Source: Pseudoalteromonas sp. '520P1 No. 423' (lineage in GTDB: Bacteria > Pseudomonadota > Gammaproteobacteria > Enterobacterales > Alteromonadaceae). Taken from it: 64,000 nucleotides of DNA. Numbering within the stretch: the stretch's first letter is position 1; each line of letters starts with the position of its first letter. The notes under the pieces were generated by a model. The model was not told the DNA's origin, ran no database searches, and saw only the letters and a program-made list of their open reading frames with translations. The position numbers were made by a program, and so were the translations under genes. Below are positions 18,391 through 26,454 of the stretch, in pieces. The stretch lies in assembly GCF_001269985.1 (NCBI RefSeq), contig NZ_BBZB01000002.1:496001-560000 (forward strand), in the 5' to 3' direction.

Positions 18391-19332
18391 ATGAAAAGCA
18401 TATTAAGCATTATTGTTTCTCTTTTTCTGCATTCTAACTGTTCAATAGCTCAAGATTTTTACTTTGTAACTAAGAGTATTGAGATCCCATTTTTTAAAAA
18501 AATGAAACAAGGATGTATCAGTAAAGCTACAGAGCTAAATGTTAATTGCCATTTTATTGAAATGTCTGCCAGTAATCCTTTTCTTCAAAAAAACGCTATA
18601 AAAGCACTTCAAACACAAAAAGTTGACGGCTTGGCCTTATCTGTGATCCATTCAAAATTTCATATTGATTCTTTAAAATACTTTAAAGAAAACAACATTC
18701 CGGTTGTGACCGTTGATGCTGATTTTGCTAAAGACACGCATGCCAAAGTTGATGGATTAAGAGCTGCCTATGTTGGTAGTGATAATTATCAGCTTGGTTA
18801 TAATTTAGGTAAATACCTGCTGGATATAGTAAAAATTAATCATGAATATTGTATTGTAAGTGGCTATAAAGTCACAGATAACTTAAACGAAAGGATCAAA
18901 GGGTTTAAAAAGGCAATTAGGCATTCAAATTTACTTAAAGAAAATGCGAGATGCCCTTTATATAGTCTAGAAAACCCTGAATCAGCAATAAAACAAGGTT
19001 TCAGTTTTATAGAAGATTTTAACAGTGATGTACAAAGCAAAACGTTAGTTTATATGGGGAGCTGGGCACAAATTAATATTGATAAATATACAAACGCATT
19101 TGAAAAATATAAACACAATATTAAAAACCAAACAATTAATATCGTATCTATTGATGCATCTAAAGAACAGATATTTCTTTTAAAACGTGGCCTTTCTTCT
19201 GGAAATTTAGGTCAAAGTCCATTTGAAATGGGTGAAAAAGCCCTTGAAACTTTGTTTAATTTAAAACAAGGAAAAAAATTAAGCTCTAATGTTATTTACA
19301 CTAAGTCTGTTTTATACCCGTCTATACATTAA
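18391..19332 (+). CDS. Periplasmic sugar-type substrate-binding protein (Peripla_BP_4-like)
   Basis: A 313-residue exported binding protein (signal peptide ending NCSIAQ). It follows the ribose/galactose-binding-protein plan: FYFVTKSIEIPFFKKMKQGC at the N-terminal lobe, KVDGLALSVIHSKF, NIPVVTVDADF, then YVGSDNYQLGYNLGKYL and a C-terminal lobe with NIVSIDASKEQIFLLKRGL. No ABC permease or ATPase gene is near, and the next gene is a chemoreceptor. A role in ligand sensing through the receptor or another signalling protein is therefore more likely than transport. The ligand cannot be read from the sequence. The start has a good AAGGAAG site. Confidence 0.8.
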   Translation: MKSILSIIVSLFLHSNCSIAQDFYFVTKSIEIPFFKKMKQGCISKATELNVNCHFIEMSASNPFLQKNAIKALQTQKVDGLALSVIHSKFHIDSLKYFKENNIPVVTVDADFAKDTHAKVDGLRAAYVGSDNYQLGYNLGKYLLDIVKINHEYCIVSGYKVTDNLNERIKGFKKAIRHSNLLKENARCPLYSLENPESAIKQGFSFIEDFNSDVQSKTLVYMGSWAQINIDKYTNAFEKYKHNIKNQTINIVSIDASKEQIFLLKRGLSSGNLGQSPFEMGEKALETLFNLKQGKKLSSNVIYTKSVLYPSIH

Positions 19333-19611
19333 TTAATTCAATCCTCAATTTCCTTGCCAGCGCTTAAGTAATTTAAACATATGTTACCTTGTAAGTGCTT
19401 TTAAACATTCAAATCAAAATATTTCAAAACTTAATCACTATTAATCCTTGAGCTCAATTTTCAAATGAAGCCTAACGACTTTTTATAATTAAATGCATTT
19501 TGTGTTTCTTGTATATAAAAGACATGGTAAGGTTGTATCTAAGGATACTGTGATTGATGCCTTTTATCTTGCACAACAATCACTTTAAGCATTAATTATC
19601 GGGTTTGTATT

Positions 19612-21672
19612 TTGAAAATATTAAATAATATAACAATTAAGTCGCGGATCATTATTTTGGTTTTACTGCCATTATTGGCGATTTTTTACTTATCCTTTTC
19701 GAAATATCAAGACTCATTATCGCAATTACATTCAATGGAAAAATTGGGGTTATTAACTGAGTATATTAATAAAACGGCACCTTTGATCTCAGCGCTTGAA
19801 GGTGAACACTTGTTTTCAGGAAAATATTTAGGTCCTGATAAAATAGATAATCCAATTGGTTTAGACGAAAAACCTGCGTTGTTAAAACAGCGTCAATATG
19901 TAGATAAAGCAATAAAGGATTATCAAAACTTTGTTGAACACAACAGAAATAAACTAGATCAATTTACTCAAGTATTAAAAAATATAGACATAGTAGAAAA
20001 GCGTTTAAAACAGCATACATATGTAAGAAGTCTTATTTCACAAAGGTTAAGAAAATCAACAACACGTAAAAACTTAACTGGAGGAATTTTATTCGCCTCT
20101 AGAGAAATAGAAAAATTAATATGGGCACTCATGGCTACAACGAGTGAAATTAACTTAATTGCAGCTAAAGATGAGCAGTTAAGTAAAATGACAAACGCTT
20201 ATTTACATTTAACAAAAGCTAAATACAACTCAGTGCTAATGGCTGAAGCCATAGATAGAGGCATAATAGCCAGTTTATACCCAAATTTATTGGGTAAAAT
20301 ATCTAAATTTGATGCTTTAGAGCAAGCTAATATCGATGGATTTTTATTATTCGCAAGCTATGACTCAAAATTAAAACACCAAACGTTATTTATAAATAAC
20401 CCTGAATATAAAACGATTATTGAGCATTATAAAAAACTACGCAAAGATGTAAGAAAGCTAATTAATAAACCATTGTCGATCAATCGTAGCTATTGGGATA
20501 ACTTATCTCAATCAGTTAATAATAATTATGATGAGCTGATCCGTTTTGTATTAAATGAAATTGATAACAAAACAAATGCATATCTCGAAAATGCTAAAAC
20601 AGAAGTAAAAGACACCTTATTTATTTTAATTTTTTTATTGATATTAATAGGGTCAATATCACTTTTGATCATGAAAAGTATCACACATCCATTAAAAACT
20701 TTAGTGAGTTTACTTACTCAGTTAGAACAAAATAAAGATATGGGTTTACGTGCAAGTCATTTTGGTAAAGATGAATTATCAGAAGCGACGCTTGCATTTA
20801 ATCAATTAATTAAAAGTTTTAACCTGGCTTTATCGGGCGTGAAAAAAGATGTAAATACCATGAATTTAACCAGCTCTAAAGTATCAGGTTATATGATTGA
20901 ATCTATGGATTTGTCTCAAAGGCAAAGAGATATTACAGATAGTATCTCAGTTGCTGTAAACCAAATGACCACAAGTATTCAAGAAGTATCAGGCTCTGCA
21001 CAATCAACAAAGGAAGTAGTCGAAAAAGCGCATAAAGTGTCGATCGATAGTGAAATTGATGCAACTAACAGTACAGATATTATGTATAAGCTGAACTTTC
21101 AACTAGGTGAAAATACTGAGCTGATTAAGCAGTTAAATGATGAGGCTAATGAAATAAATGCCATTGTAAGTGTGATCCAAACAGTTTCTGAACAAATTAA
21201 CTTATTAGCACTCAATGCAGCAATAGAGGCTGCAAGAGCTGGAGAGGCTGGTCGTGGATTTGCTGTTGTGGCAGATGAAGTAAGAAACTTAGCTGTTAAA
21301 ACAAAACAATCAACATTAGAGATCCAAAAGCAAATTGAGTCACTGGTTCTAGGCGCTAATAATGCCAGCAAAAATATGAGCCAACTACAAAGCAATGGTG
21401 ATAAAGCAATTCAAAGTGTACTTGAAAACTCAAAAGCATTTGCAGTACTAAAAACTCAATTAGACACAATTAATAATATGGCAAGTAAAATAGCTGATTC
21501 AGCCCAAGAACAAACTGTCGTTTCTGAAGAAATTAATCAAAGGTTACATGGGATCACTGATGATTCTGTGGTTCTGGCAGGACATGCTAAAAACTCTTTA
21601 GATGCAACTCATGTTCTAACATCTGATGGTGCTTCATTAGAGGGTCATATCAGTAAATTTAAACTCGTCTAA
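19612..21672 (+). CDS. Methyl-accepting chemotaxis protein with NIT-like sensor domain
   Basis: A 686-residue inner-membrane chemoreceptor. TM1 is at about 13-29; a roughly 300-residue all-helical periplasmic domain follows, and its start ([14 protein letters not shown] and [18 protein letters not shown]) resembles nitrate/nitrite-sensing NIT domains. TM2 is near 337-356, followed by a HAMP linker. The cytoplasmic signalling domain has the conserved tip [20 protein letters not shown] for CheA/CheW binding. It lies 279 bases after the periplasmic binding protein gene, which may supply its ligand. The start is TTG at 19612 with a poor ribosome binding site. Confidence 0.87.
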   Translation: MKILNNITIKSRIIILVLLPLLAIFYLSFSKYQDSLSQLHSMEKLGLLTEYINKTAPLISALEGEHLFSGKYLGPDKIDNPIGLDEKPALLKQRQYVDKAIKDYQNFVEHNRNKLDQFTQVLKNIDIVEKRLKQHTYVRSLISQRLRKSTTRKNLTGGILFASREIEKLIWALMATTSEINLIAAKDEQLSKMTNAYLHLTKAKYNSVLMAEAIDRGIIASLYPNLLGKISKFDALEQANIDGFLLFASYDSKLKHQTLFINNPEYKTIIEHYKKLRKDVRKLINKPLSINRSYWDNLSQSVNNNYDELIRFVLNEIDNKTNAYLENAKTEVKDTLFILIFLLILIGSISLLIMKSITHPLKTLVSLLTQLEQNKDMGLRASHFGKDELSEATLAFNQLIKSFNLALSGVKKDVNTMNLTSSKVSGYMIESMDLSQRQRDITDSISVAVNQMTTSIQEVSGSAQSTKEVVEKAHKVSIDSEIDATNSTDIMYKLNFQLGENTELIKQLNDEANEINAIVSVIQTVSEQINLLALNAAIEAARAGEAGRGFAVVADEVRNLAVKTKQSTLEIQKQIESLVLGANNASKNMSQLQSNGDKAIQSVLENSKAFAVLKTQLDTINNMASKIADSAQEQTVVSEEINQRLHGITDDSVVLAGHAKNSLDATHVLTSDGASLEGHISKFKLV

Positions 21673-21705
21673 AACACACATTTTGGTTATATAAGAGGAA
21701 ATATT

Positions 21706-22830
21706 ATGACAAGAGCAAACTCAATACTGCGTAGACACCGTGCTTCAGATAAAGTCTATGTTCCTAAAAATGCCAGAGACAATCACTATATCATTGCTGA
21801 AATGCCTTTGACTGACAAACTTATCGATTTAATGGGGGTTGTAGTCGACAATACTCAAGAAAAACCCTACCAACATTTTTATCAAAAACTGGCTAAATTG
21901 GCATTTGATGTTGTAGAAGACTGCAATATTGAACATGCTAACTTTATAGCTAACAATAGATTAGTGCGTGTACGTAACAGTGATGAACAACAAGTGATAC
22001 ATACACAAAAGCAATCCTATTTCTTTTATAGTCCAGGGCATAATAGTACGTTTAAAGGTTACTTTGATGGGTCTGTACGCTCTAACAAGGTTAAGTTTTT
22101 ATTTTTGGCTACAGGTGATAACTTGCGTGAAGGTGCAGCTAAATTTCATCAAAAAGTATTTGATGCTGTCAATAAAATATCTCAATGTATTGGTCTTGAA
22201 AAAGGCGAACTAAAAATGCGCGATCATCAACATTTAACTTATGATATTTTTGCTCGAGATAAAGGTTATAAAGAAACGATGACACATAGTTTTCGTGAAA
22301 TATCTGCACGATACTTACAGCAAGACTATCTTGTTTCAGGAGAGCATACAGCCATAACTTACGCTGTGGTGAGTGTACCAATGACACGAAGGTTACTTAA
22401 AGGGACTGATATTGATTATAATAGCGAGCAACCATTTGATGAGCTTTATAGAGAGATAGCCCATGCATTTAGTAAATCTGCACAAAAATACAAACTTAAT
22501 CATAGTGCTATGATAGCTGATGGCATGTCCCCAATAGTACGTTATGACGAAAAAGAAAATACTATAATTAATGGCGATATTATTTCACTTGGATATAACC
22601 CTCATAATGAACTAGGTGAAATAACCTGTAATTGGCAAGGGGATAAATTGGTAGACACAATACGCTTGGTATTTTGTGCAACTGATTTTGATGAAACACA
22701 TCAAACTTACGGTAAATTTGTAAATCAAGTAATGCTATCAATGGCAGATGTTGCATTATCGCTTAACTGGAAGAAACAACAAGACTATATGTTAATGCGC
22801 TTGAATCAGCAGCTAGTAAGAAAAGTGTAG
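21706..22830 (+). CDS. DUF3083-like protein of unknown function
   Basis: A 374-residue soluble protein without signal peptide or membrane helix. It resembles the gammaproteobacterial DUF3083 family, judged by the start RHRASDKVYVPKNARDNHYI and two similar halves (IIAEMPLTDKLIDLMG and YAVVSVPMTRRLLKG). Each half is followed by a Tyr-Gln/Glu-rich helix and a strand block (KVKFLFLATGDNLRE and TIRLVFCATDFDETH), suggesting an internal duplication. No catalytic motif is recognised. It follows the chemoreceptor gene by only 33 bases with a strong AAGAGGAAA site, so the two may be co-transcribed. Confidence 0.7.
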   Translation: MTRANSILRRHRASDKVYVPKNARDNHYIIAEMPLTDKLIDLMGVVVDNTQEKPYQHFYQKLAKLAFDVVEDCNIEHANFIANNRLVRVRNSDEQQVIHTQKQSYFFYSPGHNSTFKGYFDGSVRSNKVKFLFLATGDNLREGAAKFHQKVFDAVNKISQCIGLEKGELKMRDHQHLTYDIFARDKGYKETMTHSFREISARYLQQDYLVSGEHTAITYAVVSVPMTRRLLKGTDIDYNSEQPFDELYREIAHAFSKSAQKYKLNHSAMIADGMSPIVRYDEKENTIINGDIISLGYNPHNELGEITCNWQGDKLVDTIRLVFCATDFDETHQTYGKFVNQVMLSMADVALSLNWKKQQDYMLMRLNQQLVRKV

Positions 22831-22934
22831 AAGCTTACTTTTTGTTTTTTATATGTAAAAGTCAATTTTAATTGATTGTTATATAAAATAAACATAATAT
22901 GAACACAATAAAATTTAAGTGCATTAATTAGCTT

Positions 22935-22962
22935 AGTAACAGTAGATACATAAACTGTTACT
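22935..22962. promoter_or_regulatory. Inverted repeat upstream of the aldo/keto reductase
   Basis: Perfect 9-bp arms AGTAACAGT and ACTGTTACT are separated by 10 bases and end 19 bases before the ATG. The position fits an operator, or a 5' leader hairpin just upstream of the ribosome binding site. The protein that would bind is unknown. Confidence 0.4.
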
Positions 22963-22981
22963 TGGTTTTAAAGAGTAAATA

Positions 22982-23995
22982 ATGATGACTAAGTTGATAA
23001 ATTTTCCAAAAATCGTATTTGGTACCAGTAGTTTAGGAAATTTATTTGTAGAACTGGATATTGCTACAAAAAATGAACTTGTTAAAACTGCAGTAGAAAA
23101 TACCCCACAAATGCCTTTATTTGATAGTGCAGGTAAATATGGTGCAGGTTTAGCACTTGAATCTTTAGCGCTAGGGTTAAAAGCATTAGATATTGCACCC
23201 AAAAATGTAAAAATCAGCAATAAGTTAGGCTGGAAACGGGTGCCGTTAACATCAGATGAACCTACTTTTGAGCCGGGTGCTTGGGTTAATTTAAAACATG
23301 ATGCTGTGCAAGATATCTCATATCAAGGGATCTTAGAGTGTTATCATCAAGGTAATGAATTATTAGGTGATTATGAAGCTAAAATAGTGTCATTACATGA
23401 TCCTGATGAATACTTAGCAGCAGCCAAAGATCAAAAAGAGCTAGAAAAGCGACAACAAGATATTTTAGATGCGTACAAAGCATTACTCGAATTACGTGAT
23501 GCCGGCAAAGTTGAATCTGTTGGTGTAGGCGCTAAAGAAGTGAGTGTGATAGATTTTATTAGTGATCATATACAATTAGATTGGGCGATGTTTGCGTGCT
23601 CAATAACACCTTTTACCCATGAACCATCAACAATAAACTTATTAAAAAAATTAAATAACCAAGGCGTTAAAGTGATTAATTCAGCTGTGTTTAATGCAGG
23701 GTTTTTAATTGGCAGTGATAATTTAGATTATAAAACAATTTCTAGAGACTCAAATCCAGATGAGTTTATTTGGCGTGATAAGTTTCATGAGTTATGTACT
23801 GAATTTAAAATAAAACCGGCTGAAGCATGTGTACAGTTTTCATTCTTATTTGAAGGCATTGAGTCGGTGGCATTAAACTCAAGCTCACCGAAGCGTGTCA
23901 AAGGCAATGTTTCTTTAGTTGAAGCGCACGTTCCTAAAGCATTTTGGCAAGCAATGCAGAACAGTGGTTTAATTTCAAAATACCTGAATTTTTAA
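22982..23995 (+). CDS. Aldo/keto reductase, D-threo-aldose 1-dehydrogenase / L-galactose (L-fucose) dehydrogenase type
   Basis: A 337-residue cytosolic NAD(P)-dependent oxidoreductase of the TIM-barrel AKR family. It would oxidise C1 of L-fucose or L-galactose to the aldonolactone, the first step of the oxidative route. The AKR tetrad is visible as Asp48, Tyr53 (LFDSAGKYG), Lys81 (ISNKLGW) and His139 (VSLHDPDEY). The C-terminal cofactor-binding segment is SVALNSSSPKRVKGN. D-threo-aldose dehydrogenases accept several sugars of L-galacto configuration, so the sequence alone does not pick the substrate. The lactonase, LgoD-like dehydrogenase and altronate dehydratase 9-13 kb downstream make L-galactose the better guess. 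It is followed by an aldolase gene on the same strand. Confidence 0.8.
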   Translation: MMTKLINFPKIVFGTSSLGNLFVELDIATKNELVKTAVENTPQMPLFDSAGKYGAGLALESLALGLKALDIAPKNVKISNKLGWKRVPLTSDEPTFEPGAWVNLKHDAVQDISYQGILECYHQGNELLGDYEAKIVSLHDPDEYLAAAKDQKELEKRQQDILDAYKALLELRDAGKVESVGVGAKEVSVIDFISDHIQLDWAMFACSITPFTHEPSTINLLKKLNNQGVKVINSAVFNAGFLIGSDNLDYKTISRDSNPDEFIWRDKFHELCTEFKIKPAEACVQFSFLFEGIESVALNSSSPKRVKGNVSLVEAHVPKAFWQAMQNSGLISKYLNF

Positions 23996-24136
23996 TAATT
24001 TAAGTAAATTTACAACTAATACTATTAAACATGGTAATTAATTTACCATTTAACCTAATCATTTAATCAGTATTGTCATCATTTTATATTCTAAAATTAG
24101 TAACTTATGAACACAATTTCAGTAAGGCAGAATGCT

Positions 24137-25210
24137 ATGTCTAAAATCGACTTATTTAATGCAATTGATAAAGGCGTTGTTACTGGTAGTGATCTTAACC
24201 AGATATACGCGATTGCAAAAGAAAACAACTGTGCATTTCCTGCTGTTAATGTGAGTAGTAGCTCAACATTAAATAGCGCTTTGGCAGCAGCGAAAACAGC
24301 ACAGATGCCGATTATTATTCAGTTTTCTCAAGGTGGGGCTGCATTTTTTTTAGGTGAAAACTCGGGTTTACCTAGAATAGATGCATCTATTTTAGGTGCC
24401 ATTACAGGTGCAAAATACGTGCACCAAGTAGCTAAAGCTTATGACGTGCATGTTATTTTACATACAGATCATGCGAGTCGAAAATTACTACCGTGGATTG
24501 ATGGGTTATTAGCTGAAGGTGAGCAATTTTACAAGCAAACAGGTAAACCATTATTTAGCTCGCATATGATAGATTTATCGGAAGAACCCATAGTAGAAAA
24601 TATTAAGACATGCGCTAATTATCTAAAACGTATGACATTAATTGATATGTCTTTAGAAATAGAATTAGGATGTACAGGTGGTGAAGAAGATGGCGTTGAT
24701 AATACACATTTAGACAACAGTGCTTTATATACACAACCAGAAGATGTGGCATTTGCTTATGAGGCATTAACAGCAATCAGTGATGGCTTTACGATTGCAG
24801 CATCATTTGGCAATGTTCATGGTGTGTATCAACCTGGAAATGTGCATTTAACACCTAAAATATTAAAACACTCTCAAGAATTTATATCGACAAAATATAA
24901 GCTAAAAAATAACAGTTTGAACTTTGTATTTCATGGTGGTTCAGGCTCTTCAGCTGAAGAAATTAGTGAAGCTATCAGCTATGGCGTAGTAAAAATGAAT
25001 ATAGATACAGATACTCAATGGGCTTACTGGCAGGGGGTCAATCAATATAAGGCGTCACATATTGGCTGTTTAGATAGCCAAATAGGAAACCCTGAAGGTG
25101 CCGATAAACCAAATAAAAAATATTATGATCCAAGGCAGTGGATACACGCAGCCGAAACTTCAATGATAAGTAGGATTTTACAAGCTTATCGAGAGCTGCA
25201 ATGTATTTAA
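24137..25210 (+). CDS. fbaA: Class II fructose-bisphosphate aldolase
   Basis: A 357-residue zinc-dependent aldolase that splits or forms fructose 1,6-bisphosphate. It aligns along its whole length with E. coli FbaA: PAVNVSSSSTLN, VILHTDHASRKLLPWIDG (catalytic Asp111, zinc ligand His112), LEIELGCTGGEEDGVDN, FGNVHGVYQPGN and FVFHGGSGSSAEEI, then KMNIDTDTQWA. I set the start at the ATG at 24137 (MSKIDLF, as in E. coli) rather than the one at 24107, because AAGG precedes it and the extra residues are unlike the family. A housekeeping copy is usually found beside pgk; this one sits next to a sugar dehydrogenase, so it may be a second, locus-specific copy. Confidence 0.92.
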   Translation: MSKIDLFNAIDKGVVTGSDLNQIYAIAKENNCAFPAVNVSSSSTLNSALAAAKTAQMPIIIQFSQGGAAFFLGENSGLPRIDASILGAITGAKYVHQVAKAYDVHVILHTDHASRKLLPWIDGLLAEGEQFYKQTGKPLFSSHMIDLSEEPIVENIKTCANYLKRMTLIDMSLEIELGCTGGEEDGVDNTHLDNSALYTQPEDVAFAYEALTAISDGFTIAASFGNVHGVYQPGNVHLTPKILKHSQEFISTKYKLKNNSLNFVFHGGSGSSAEEISEAISYGVVKMNIDTDTQWAYWQGVNQYKASHIGCLDSQIGNPEGADKPNKKYYDPRQWIHAAETSMISRILQAYRELQCI

Positions 25211-25290
25211 CCATTTAATAAATATTTTAAATTTCATTAGGTTAAATATCTCTTAGCCTAATTTATTTATACCAAGAATTCAAATTGTTT

Positions 25291-25330
25291 CATTCATGGG
25301 AAAAATCAGAATTACGTTTTCCCATGAATG
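25291..25330. terminator. Long hairpin after the aldolase gene
   Basis: A perfect 14-bp stem (CATTCATGGGAAAA with TTTTCCCATGAATG) with a 12-base loop lies 80 bases after fbaA. No T-run follows, so it could be an mRNA-stabilising hairpin or a protein-binding site instead of a terminator. Confidence 0.5.
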
Positions 25331-25474
25331 GGATACTTATCTTTTAAAATCAATAAAAACCAAATTTAGTTAATTAAATCAAGATACTATATGTTTGGCA
25401 TGGTGGCTGCTATAGAAAGTTATTATTAACTCCTAAATATAAAATGAAATGGAGTTTAATTAACAGGTGAAAGC

Positions 25475-25899
25475 ATGACAAAGTAAACCACAGCCAGAGC
25501 AGCAGGTTTAGTATATTTATTTGTAGTATTAACTGGAATTTTTAACTTAATGTATGTGCCAAAACAATTGATTGCTTTTAACGATGCAGCAGCAACAATT
25601 AGCAATATAACAGGTAATGAACTTTTGTTTCGTACAGGTGTAGCTGCAGGTGTTATTTGTTATGTCTTTTTTTAATATTGCCTTTTATTTTGTTTGATTT
25701 ATTTAAAGAGGTAAACAGAAATGTTGCTGTTTTTATGGTGGTAGTCGCAGCTTCTAGTGTGCCAATCTCTCTTTTTAATATGGTGACTATGCTAGATATA
25801 CTCAGCTTATTAAGTGGCGCAGAATATTTAAATGCTTATAGCGCAGAAAAAATTGAAGCAAAAGTGATGTTGCTATTACAACATGGCTCGGCCATTTAG
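25475..25899 (+). pseudogene. Broken DUF4386 membrane protein
   Basis: Translation gives a DUF4386-like integral membrane protein. Its order is RAAGLVYLFVVLTGIFNLMY, a loop, LLFRTGVAAGVICYVFF, then after a shift of frame LILPFILFDLFKEVNRNVAV, FMVVVAASSVPISLFNM and a helix ending in MLLLQHG. Three lesions are seen: a TAA as the fourth codon (25484-25486), a frameshift in the T-run near 25667-25673, and loss of the frame after 25890. The last membrane helices are missing. The function of intact DUF4386 proteins is not known. Confidence 0.7.
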
Positions 25900-26376
25900 A
25901 TTTACAGATGATAGGTGTAAATAACTTCTTTTTAGCATACTTTACTGCTACGTCGGGAGCCGCCACTCTTAATAGCTTAGTAAAGGACCCAATAAAAATT
26001 TTGTAAAAGTACTCATAATTGCTTACTTATTACCTTTATATTGAAAGGGAAGATAACTGAAAAATAAGGATAAAATATGAATTTGGATAATAAGTAATGA
26101 AAAATAATTAGTTCTCAGTCTTACTTAAAAATGAACTCACAGTGATTTAAAGGATAGAAAAAAGTAGGTCATTATTTTTTGTGATTCTCGAAATCAAGGT
26201 GAATATATACAATTGAAAAGATATTCACTTTTATTTTATATATCAATAATATAGTTATTTAAGATTTATAAAGGCTAAAAATGCTGAGATATGTGGCTGT
26301 TGCATCCCAACGATGAGCAGAATACTTTGAGCGAAACAAAGTTAGCGTGTGTTTTAATCGTTTTAAGACTTAATTA
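25900..26376. other. Noncoding stretch
   Basis: No coding frame, RNA gene or repeat was recognised here. It may contain the eroded 3' part of the broken DUF4386 gene; the first bases still read as a few plausible residues (GVNNFFLAYFTA) before stops appear. Confidence 0.4.
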
Positions 26377-26398
26377 AAAGGAACACTTAGGTTCCTTT
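26377..26398. terminator. Hairpin terminator of the beta-helix gene
   Basis: An 8-bp stem AAAGGAAC/GTTCCTTT with a 6-base loop has T-rich flanks on both strands. It stands 57 bases past the stop codon of the leftward beta-helix gene. Confidence 0.6.
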
Positions 26399-26454
26399 GT
26401 TTTGTCAGTAGTTGTTAATTCATATTTTACAAAGCATAACCTATCACTGAGATA

